Shown here: positions 29,893-35,343 of the stretch, one piece after another
Layout of the letters: every line of letters begins with the position of its first letter
How positions within the stretch are numbered: the stretch's first letter is position 1
IMG/VR virus record: IMGVR_UViG_3300028299_000014
Coordinates: 1-35,343 of that record
Strand: one strand, 5' to 3'
Length of the DNA stretch: 35,343 nucleotides
Source of the DNA: a virus
Position numbers and translations under genes: made by a program
The notes under the pieces: model-generated
What the model was told of the DNA's origin: nothing
Seen by the model: the letters and a program-made list of their open reading frames with translations, nothing else
Databases searched by the model: none

Positions 29893-31775
29893 TTCTTAAT
29901 TGGGGAAGTTCCATATTTCCAATATTTTCCAGTATATTCATCATAAAATCCACCATTTTTCTTAAACTCTTTCTTGCTAATTGGAATTTCTGGATAATCC
30001 CCTAAAGTTAATTCTTTTTCCTCTTCCTCTTCCTCTTCAAAATTATCATTTATTTTCTTATATCTTTCTTTTACTAATTTTGGTTTCTTATTTTTCTTTT
30101 TTTCTGAGTACATTTTTCCAAGTTCACCAATTGATTTTTCTTCTAGTTCTTTTTCTGGTACACCAAGAGCGATTAATCTTCCAATATAATAATCTTTAGA
30201 TTTTTCATATCTTTCTTTTTTATCACCATCACTTTTTCTATACATATATTCTTCTTTAACATCATCATCATCAAAATCGAAATCAAAAGTTTCTAGTTGT
30301 AGTGGTGGCATTTCAGGCAGTCTTACTCTAGGTTTTGGTGGAATATAATCTAACTCAATATCTTTAGATTTACATTTCGGACATCTATATTTCATAAATG
30401 GCCTAGAAAATTCTTCAAATTCTAAACCAACATATCCACAATTATTACGATCGTATTTTTTTACTATAACACCTTCACTAACTTCCTCAAAATCAATATC
30501 TGTATTAAATTCAGTAAAATTAAATACTTCTGATACTTTATTTAAATATTCAAAAATATCTTTTTGATTAATTTTTTCTAATAATGATGGGCCAATTGGT
30601 ACACGAAGAGACGCTGCGATACGACTAGGCATTTGTTGATGTTTTACTAATTGTACCTTATCTATGGTTACTTTATATTTCTTTATAAATTTCCCATCAT
30701 TTGAGTACGCTTTTATAATTTGTTTACCTTTGCCAATTTCATTTTCATTTATCAAAAATATTCTAATACTAGTGGTTAAAAATGATTTTGGTAGATTTTC
30801 TGAAAACAATACAAAAACTCCATCAAATGGGTCAGCTTTTTCAAATTGTGGATTTCTTTTGTCTAATATATCTTGAGTATCAGTTCCTTCCATACCCATA
30901 TAAACCGACTTGAATTTAGCGTTCGGAGTCATTATATAAACAATATCATAAACATCATATCCTCTGTTTGTGTATGGTGGTAGTTTTCTAAATTTTCCAG
31001 CAGCAGAACCTTTTTCTTTATCCATAACATCCTGAATTTTAGGTATTTCTGGAGTTGTTTTAGTTAGTTCTGGATGACGGAATTTTACAATCTTACCACC
31101 TTCTGGTTTTTGACTTAATTGTTTTAATTTGTTTACTCTATTTACATCTTCTTCATTATTTTGATTTAGATAATACCATTTTTTATCAAATTCAATTCTT
31201 TTTATTCCATTATTAAATAATTCTTTTTCTATACTTTTTCTAAAATTATTTAATTTCATATATTCTCTGAAATTATCCTTCCTATCAATAGTTTTTAGTC
31301 TATAAAGTATTTTCTTTAGTTTACCTTTTTCATCTTTTATACTCTTCTCTTCATTTACTTTATAAAAATTGGATTCATTTAATCTAAATTTATTTATTTT
31401 AATTCCTTTGATTTCCTTATCGGTTTCTAAGTCCATAACATCAACGACACGATAAGTTTCATAGGGTGGTATACCCGCTCTTGTTTCTGTTTTAGAACAT
31501 ATAACAATATCACCGACTTTAATATTTTCATCTTCTGATTCTTCTTCTTCCCAATTCCAGTCATTATCATCAAATTCATTTGATTCATATTTATACTGAT
31601 CTTCATCATATCGAGATAGTCTTTGTGCTATAATATAATATTTATCCTCATCATAATGATAATCACCATTCTCAACTTCAAAAGATAATCCTTGTTCTAT
31701 TAAATCATCCAACTCTTTCTGAGTTACAAATATTGAAGGCTTATTACCATTTGAAAAAATTTCTATTTCGTTCAT
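29889..31775 (-). CDS. Large multidomain protein with internal acidic tag, 628 aa
   Basis: Starts MNEIEIFSNGNKPSIFVTQK without an N-terminal tag, but residues 65-80 (SNEFDDNDWNWEEEES) are the acidic tag half, and the body then continues KVGDIVICSKTETRAGIPPY, the small-barrel type seen after tags in other genes. A zinc knuckle YRCPKCKSKDIEL lies near 455. Acidic runs and a coiled, Lys/Glu-rich C-terminal third follow. So a tagged module appears embedded after a 64-residue N-terminal piece. Family and function unknown; by size it could be a structural or internal head protein. Confidence 0.75.
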   Translation of the reverse strand: MNEIEIFSNGNKPSIFVTQKELDDLIEQGLSFEVENGDYHYDEDKYYIIAQRLSRYDEDQYKYESNEFDDNDWNWEEEESEDENIKVGDIVICSKTETRAGIPPYETYRVVDVMDLETDKEIKGIKINKFRLNESNFYKVNEEKSIKDEKGKLKKILYRLKTIDRKDNFREYMKLNNFRKSIEKELFNNGIKRIEFDKKWYYLNQNNEEDVNRVNKLKQLSQKPEGGKIVKFRHPELTKTTPEIPKIQDVMDKEKGSAAGKFRKLPPYTNRGYDVYDIVYIMTPNAKFKSVYMGMEGTDTQDILDKRNPQFEKADPFDGVFVLFSENLPKSFLTTSIRIFLINENEIGKGKQIIKAYSNDGKFIKKYKVTIDKVQLVKHQQMPSRIAASLRVPIGPSLLEKINQKDIFEYLNKVSEVFNFTEFNTDIDFEEVSEGVIVKKYDRNNCGYVGLEFEEFSRPFMKYRCPKCKSKDIELDYIPPKPRVRLPEMPPLQLETFDFDFDDDDVKEEYMYRKSDGDKKERYEKSKDYYIGRLIALGVPEKELEEKSIGELGKMYSEKKKNKKPKLVKERYKKINDNFEEEEEEEKELTLGDYPEIPISKKEFKKNGGFYDEYTGKYWKYGTSPIKN

Positions 31776-31790
31776 ATTTATATCTTTTTT

Positions 31791-32087
31791 TTACATTATA
31801 GCTCCTTTTGGAACGTTAGATTCATTAGTTTTTATTATAACATAATTACTACGTTTTATATCATATGTTCTTGAACAATATTTTATGACTATATTGTACG
31901 CTAGTTTAATATTATTATAATCAGTTATTTCTATAATATTTTTTGATGGAATTGTTGAAAATTTTATATTATTTTCTTTTAATTCTTTTATTATTTTATT
32001 CATATTATTATCCAACATATCAAATATCCCCACATATGGATTAATACTTTCTGTTATTAATTGATTAAATTTTTTAATTCTATACAT
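31791..32087 (-). CDS. Protein with capsid-targeting-like start, 98 aa
   Basis: Starts MYRIKKFNQLITESINPY: KKFNQLITE followed by S gives I-T-E before a small residue, matching T4 gp21 site preference. The body (MLDNNMNKIIKELKENNIKF, IIEITDYNNIKLAYNIVIKY, NYVIIKTNES) looks like a small alpha/beta fold. No family recognised. Middle gene of a leftward trio with the WD40 and the large protein. Confidence 0.7.
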   Translation of the reverse strand: MYRIKKFNQLITESINPYVGIFDMLDNNMNKIIKELKENNIKFSTIPSKNIIEITDYNNIKLAYNIVIKYCSRTYDIKRSNYVIIKTNESNVPKGAIM

Positions 32088-32097
32088 ATTTTTATTT

Positions 32098-32433
32098 TTA
32101 TATTTTTAGGAATTCTCTGTGTATTTTACCAGCGGTTACATCCCAGACTTGAATATTACCATTAACATTACCAGAAACAACATATTTACTATCTTTTGTA
32201 AACGATACACTAGTTAAACGAGTAGGAGATAAAAAACTTCTTAATCTGTTACCACCCTTTAAACTCCATATGTGTATTCTACCATCAACCGACGCGACTA
32301 ATTCACCATCGGGACTTACACTTATATCAATAACAGGTGAACCATGTTTACCAGTTACTTCTGGTAGATTCTCTGGATGAGTATTTTCATCATCGTCAAT
32401 ATTGTAATACTCATTTAATTTTTTGAATTTCAT
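32098..32433 (-). CDS. Short WD40-repeat protein with tag-like start, 111 aa
   Basis: Starts MKFKKLNEYYNIDDDEN: L-N-E at 6-8 and an acidic stretch resemble the tag. Then come two WD40 blades: PVIDISVSPDGELVASVDGR...IHIWSL and LTSVSFTKDSKYVVSGNVNG...IQVWDV, each with the SPDG/TKDS turn and terminal W-D/S. A closed propeller needs about seven blades, so two would have to assemble with other copies or the gene is trimmed. WD40 repeats are rare in phages, which suggests transfer from a bacterial or eukaryotic source. Confidence 0.8.
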   Translation of the reverse strand: MKFKKLNEYYNIDDDENTHPENLPEVTGKHGSPVIDISVSPDGELVASVDGRIHIWSLKGGNRLRSFLSPTRLTSVSFTKDSKYVVSGNVNGNIQVWDVTAGKIHREFLKI

Positions 32434-32500
32434 AATTTTTATATATTTTTTACTATTAGTATATATAAAAAATAAAATCTAAAAAATTATATATAATGTT

Positions 32501-32977
32501 ATGATAACAAAATTATATGAATTTTTGGAACTTGATAAAAGTTATGATTATGAGGATATAACAGATGATAATGGAAGGTTTTATACCTTTGGTCAACTAG
32601 AATACACATTTAAAGCTGATGATGATGAAACATACTGGGTTCACCTTATGACTCATAAAGAAAGTAATACAATATCTAATATATGTTGGGCTAATTATAA
32701 GGATTCTATAAAAACATCTTATATTGATGAAAAAACAAGTAAGACCATAAATATAAATACATTATTCAAAATAATAAATACTGTATTTAAAATTGTTTTT
32801 GATGTTATGAAAAAATATGAAATTGGAGAAGCTACAATAGGTTCAAGAAATAAAAGTAAATATAGAGTATATAAACAAGCGATTGAAGAAGAAAAGGATT
32901 TTAAAATAATAACAGAATGGAGAGGTACATCCACTTACTGGATGAATTTTGAATATTTAAAAAAAAATGATAGTTGA
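32501..32977 (+). CDS. Hypothetical protein with tag-like start, 158 aa
   Basis: Starts MITKLYEFLELDKSYDYED, similar to the divergent tag MITKLRIFEKLDLSD at 20224 and containing L-Y-E. The body has an aromatic beta region (YTFGQLEYTFKADDDETYWV), a hydrophobic helix (LFKIINTVFKIVFDVMKKY) and a motif IGSRNKSKYRVYKQAIEEE. I do not recognise the family. It ends at an intrinsic terminator and is transcribed opposite to its neighbours. Confidence 0.7.
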   Translation: MITKLYEFLELDKSYDYEDITDDNGRFYTFGQLEYTFKADDDETYWVHLMTHKESNTISNICWANYKDSIKTSYIDEKTSKTININTLFKIINTVFKIVFDVMKKYEIGEATIGSRNKSKYRVYKQAIEEEKDFKIITEWRGTSTYWMNFEYLKKNDS

Positions 32978-32988
32978 TATGAATACAG

Positions 32989-33011
32989 AGGACTTTCATC
33001 CTCTTTTTCTA
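32989..33011 (+). terminator. Intrinsic terminator
   Basis: AGAGGA (32989-32994), loop CTTTCA, TCCTCT (33001-33006), then a T run to about 33010. It ends the rightward unit of the gene at 32501-32977. Confidence 0.75.
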
Positions 33012-33051
33012 ATTTTATATCATAATACATTTTTATTTAAAATTGAAAAGT

Positions 33052-33345
33052 TTATTTATCTTTCAAAACATCAATAAATTTTTGAGGTAGATAAACATTC
33101 TCTAGTTCTAACGTGTCCTTAAAGAGTGGTGCGATATCCTTTGGTGAATATTTAGACATCCCACAACCTATTTTTGTTACAAAAAAATTCTTTTCAGGAT
33201 TATTTTTAGCGAATTCTATAAACTGATCAACATATGGTTTTATTTTATCAATTGGTAATCTATTGATATACATATCTTTTGTTGGTATTCCGTATGTTCT
33301 TCCTTGTAATCCAACTCCCTGTCCATGTTTCGCTCCCCATAACAA
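33052..33345 (-). pseudogene. 5'-truncated A1S_2505-like phage non-structural protein
   Basis: WGAKHGQGVGLQGRTYGIPT followed by KIKPYVDQFIEFAKNNPEK and FFVTKIGCGMSKYSPKDIAP is the signature of the A1S_2505 phage family. Full-length members begin with about 15 more residues, including FGSNxxGxHGxGAA. Here no ATG is present: the frame is open to a TAA at 33382 and reads IPFFRIGGAKRALLWG, so the N-terminus appears lost. The only starts are non-ATG (TTG at 33345). Homing endonuclease 3 lies immediately upstream, and a paralogous 3' fragment sits on its other side. Confidence 0.6.
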
Positions 33346-33404
33346 TGCTCGTTTAGCACCACCAATTCTAAAAAAAGGGATTTGGGATTAATGAGGCTGG
33401 GTTT

Positions 33405-33414
33405 TTACTATATA
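33405..33414 (+). promoter_or_regulatory. TTACTATATA element upstream of homing endonuclease 3
   Basis: Third copy of the decamer found before the other two homing endonuclease loci, here 16 bases before the ATG at 33431. Probably a promoter element carried with the mobile genes or belonging to one phage promoter class. Confidence 0.4.
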
Positions 33415-33430
33415 CAAATAAAAAATAATT

Positions 33431-34225
33431 ATGGGAGAAATTCTTATAGAAAAAACTAAAAAATTATTTGGATATGATATTAAAGATTTGAAATATGGTA
33501 GTGAGAAATTGGTCATATGGAAATGTGAACATTGTGGAATAGAAGTTGAAAAAAAATATAGATATGCTAAAAAAAATAAATTATGTCTAAAATGTTCAAA
33601 TAAAATTAATGCTAATTCAAACAAAGAAAGAAAATTAGAGAGACTTAGAGAATGGCATAAAACAAACACCCACCCACTTAAAGGAACTACTAGACCAGAT
33701 CATGTTAAAAAAGCTCTTATAGATTCACATTTAGGTGTACCAATGTTAGAAGAAGTAAAGAGAAAATTAAGTTTAAAAAATTCTGGTAAAGGAAATCCAT
33801 TTTATGGTAAAAAACATACAAAAGAATCTATAGAAAAAATGAGAAAAATCCAGAAAGAAATTGTAAGAAAAGGAAAAGATTCCAATTTTTATGGAAAATG
33901 TTATCATGGAAAAGGAAATTGGTATTATAAAGATAGTATCAAAATTTGGATGAGAAGTTCTTGGGAGATAAAATTCGCTGAATATTTAGATAAAAAAAAT
34001 ATTAAATGGAAATATGAAAGTAAAACATTTCCTATAAAATATAATAATAAAGATGGAACATATACACCAGATTTTTATTTAAATGATAATGATTCATATA
34101 TAGAAATTAAGGGATTTTGGAGAGATGATGCATTAGAAAAATATACGGCATTTAATAAACAATATGAAAATATAAAAATAGAAATATATGATATTAATAA
34201 ACTAAAAGAATTAGAAATATTATGA
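33431..34225 (+). CDS. Homing endonuclease 3, NUMOD3-type repeats and PD-(D/E)XK nuclease, 264 aa
   Basis: A different architecture from enzymes 1 and 2. N-terminal zinc ribbon CEHC...CLKC (about 34-58), NUMOD3-like DNA-binding motifs (GKGNPFYGKKHTKESIEKM, then DSNFYGK), and a C-terminal nuclease: SSWEIKFAEYLDKKNIKW, then TPDFYL and YIEIKGFW, giving the catalytic P-D...E-x-K set. This is the phage homing endonuclease type with a PD-(D/E)XK domain. It overlaps the convergent gene fragment at 34220 by 6 bases and has inserted between two paralogous gene pieces. Confidence 0.85.
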   Translation: MGEILIEKTKKLFGYDIKDLKYGSEKLVIWKCEHCGIEVEKKYRYAKKNKLCLKCSNKINANSNKERKLERLREWHKTNTHPLKGTTRPDHVKKALIDSHLGVPMLEEVKRKLSLKNSGKGNPFYGKKHTKESIEKMRKIQKEIVRKGKDSNFYGKCYHGKGNWYYKDSIKIWMRSSWEIKFAEYLDKKNIKWKYESKTFPIKYNNKDGTYTPDFYLNDNDSYIEIKGFWRDDALEKYTAFNKQYENIKIEIYDINKLKELEIL

Positions 34226-34405
34226 TTTTTCTAATATATCAATAAATTTTCTTGGTAGGTAAATATTTTCTAATTCTAACACATCACGGAAAAGTGGAGA
34301 TATATCTGTTTTTCTATATCCAGTTGTTCCACATCCCATTATATTTATAGCGTGTTCACCATTAATTGGATTTGTTAAGTCCTTGATTTCAAGACTTCTA
34401 TCCAA
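34220..34405 (-). pseudogene. Fragment of a second A1S_2505-like gene
   Basis: The end, GCGTTGYRKTDISPLFRDVLE and then ENIYLPRKFIDILEKS, is clearly paralogous to the end of 33052-33345. The frame is open up to 34461 (reading NYERVGIYYLTKEELDRS) but has no ATG. An ATG with a purine-rich leader at 34443 lies in another frame and stops after 8 codons, which suggests a frameshift. The GVGLQGRTYGIPTKD centre is missing. Either a decayed duplicate or a chimera left by homing endonuclease activity. Confidence 0.5.
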
Positions 34406-34472
34406 TTCTTCTTTTGTTAGGTAATAAATTCCAACTCTTTCATAATTTTTTTCCTTTCTTTATTTAAATTTT

Positions 34473-34700
34473 TTAATCTGTATATTCAGTTCTTTTTCCT
34501 AATTTTTCAGCTACATACCGAGTGACAGAATTTATACTATACCCACCAAATAATTCTATAAACTGACTTTTTGGGTTCATTATACAAGAGTTCCCACCAT
34601 CTGTTAATTTAATAACATCTCCTTTGTAGTCCACACCAAAATAATCTAGAAATTCTAGACATTTTTCTAAAAATTCTTCTTCACTAATTTTTTGTTTCAT
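34473..34700 (-). CDS. Hypothetical protein, 75 aa
   Basis: A compact protein starting MKQKISEEEFLEKCLEFLDY, with KGDVIKLTDGGNSCIMNPKS and a C-terminal helix (SVTRYVAEKLGKRTEY). No family recognised. It lies 16 bases after the phosphatase in the same leftward unit. Confidence 0.65.
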   Translation of the reverse strand: MKQKISEEEFLEKCLEFLDYFGVDYKGDVIKLTDGGNSCIMNPKSQFIELFGGYSINSVTRYVAEKLGKRTEYTD

Positions 34701-34716
34701 AATATTTTTTCTTTTT

Positions 34717-35280
34717 TTAGTCCCAGTTCAATTCTTTAATTTTTTCATTAAAATTTATTGGTTCATAATCATGTAAAACCCCACCGCAATTGTAGTGATT
34801 TTTATTTAAAATTGGATATCTGTGTGTATGTCCATGAAAAATATATTCACATTTATGTTTTTCATATTCAATAATTAATTTCTTAATCATATCTATTATC
34901 TTGTTATTTGTTAAATATGTTGGTATGTTGTGTATTGGGTAATGACAAAAGAAATATTTATCAATAATATAAAAATCTTGTACATCTTTAAATCCAATGT
35001 TTATATACCAATCATCGTCTTTCTTGTCGTGATTTCCACGAATTAATGAAATATTACCATTGAGTCTACTAAATAAAAATTTCCTTACTTCATTTGTTAC
35101 ATTACTTCCAACAAAGAAATCACCCAAATGAACAACAGAATCATCTAGACCAATTCTACTATTCCATTTATTTATTATGTACTCATTCATCTCAAATTCA
35201 TCCTTAAATGGCAGAGAATCATATTTAATCACATTGTTGTGAAAAAAATGAGTATCTGAGTATAACCATATTTTATTCAT
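34717..35280 (-). CDS. Calcineurin-like metallophosphoesterase, 187 aa
   Basis: Canonical motifs: SDTHFFH (8-14), VHLGDFF (about 50-56), RGNHDKK (about 81-87), CHYPI (about 111) and HGHTHR (about 149-154). This is the small YfcE/phage-type phosphoesterase layout, common in large phages and often next to nucleotide metabolism genes. It is different from the PPP-like enzyme at 29185. Substrate unknown. No tag. Confidence 0.85.
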   Translation of the reverse strand: MNKIWLYSDTHFFHNNVIKYDSLPFKDEFEMNEYIINKWNSRIGLDDSVVHLGDFFVGSNVTNEVRKFLFSRLNGNISLIRGNHDKKDDDWYINIGFKDVQDFYIIDKYFFCHYPIHNIPTYLTNNKIIDMIKKLIIEYEKHKCEYIFHGHTHRYPILNKNHYNCGGVLHDYEPINFNEKIKELNWD

Positions 35281-35285
35281 TTTAT

Positions 35286-35343
35286 TTAATTTAATTTTAA
35301 TTTTTCAATTGTTTCTCTTCTTTCTTTCGGAGAATTTCCAATT
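35286..35343 (-). CDS. 3' end of a gene running in from beyond the window
   Basis: In the frame starting at 35342 the sequence reads IGNSPKERRETIEKLKLN and stops at TAA (35286-35288), 5 bases before the phosphoesterase ATG. It has the look of a helical C-terminus. Only 18 residues are visible, so no product can be named. Confidence 0.5.
   Translation of the reverse strand, partial: IGNSPKERRETIEKLKLN

Noticed and set aside
21425-32500. TATATATAAAAA-type sequences before several genes (about 21450, 21480, 32458) as a phage late promoter
   Set aside because: Such strings are expected often in this AT-rich sequence, and spacing to starts is inconsistent; a genome-wide motif count would be needed.
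1-35343. tRNA genes and CRISPR arrays
   Set aside because: I saw no cloverleaf-like GC-richer segments with T-loop GTTCRA consensus and no regularly spaced repeats; spacers are too short for arrays.

Overview
The window looks like accessory genome from a large, AT-rich double-stranded DNA phage, most likely a jumbo myovirus of T4-like ancestry infecting a member of the Bacteroidota. No bacterial housekeeping operon is present. Genes are short, packed tightly and often overlap by 4 bp. Three mobile homing endonucleases sit between genes, and several phage-typical families occur (DUF5662, DUF7448, MazG-like, A1S_2505-like, phage metallophosphatases). Two features point to a Bacteroidota host. 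The best promoter (TTTG-N19-TATCTTTG) fits that phylum's TTTG/TAnnTTTG consensus, and Shine-Dalgarno sequences are largely absent. No terminase, portal or polymerase is visible, so the taxonomic call is an inference.

Layout. 1-5054 (+): a small ORF, a promoter, and a single-polypeptide nuclease-helicase-N6-methyltransferase (type ISP-like restriction-modification) with two followers. 5047-11224 (-): an uninterrupted, translationally coupled run of 15 genes, nearly all opening with an N-terminal tag close to MKYIKLFEEIDFDDFDWEEE. 11273-17102: a DNA cytosine methyltransferase-like gene, a tagged GNAT acetyltransferase, a ribbon-helix-helix gene joined to homing endonuclease 1, a possible virion protein, and homing endonuclease 2. 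17094-21424 (-): more tagged genes, including a DUF5662 protein and a membrane protein that starts MKTYGEFINE and may use a -1 frameshift. 21504-25670: a basic small protein, a ligase-like protein with degenerate motif I, a tagged DUF7448 protein and an SPFH/band 7 membrane protein. 25686-28329 (-): an isochorismatase-fold protein lacking its catalytic Cys, small membrane proteins, a MazG-like protein, and a structured RNA at 27393-27611 that I identify as a minimal RNase P RNA. 28434-29892 (+): a promoter, four small ORFs and a phosphatase. 29889-35343: a large protein with an internal tag, a two-blade WD40 protein, homing endonuclease 3 between two A1S_2505-like gene fragments, and a second phosphatase.

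Two observations stand out. (1) The tag family: about two dozen unrelated or paralogous proteins share an N-terminal bipartite motif. It resembles the T4 capsid-targeting sequence (MKTYxEFI-x-E), usually contains the L/I-x-E tripeptide recognised by T4-type prohead proteases, and is repeated inside several proteins as if they were polyproteins. My inference is that these are internal head (injected) proteins sorted and processed by a prohead protease. (2) The RNase P RNA: it has its own host-type promoter, forms P1, P2, P3, P4 (with the bulged U) and P5, has an AAGGUA L15-like loop, and ends at a strong intrinsic terminator.
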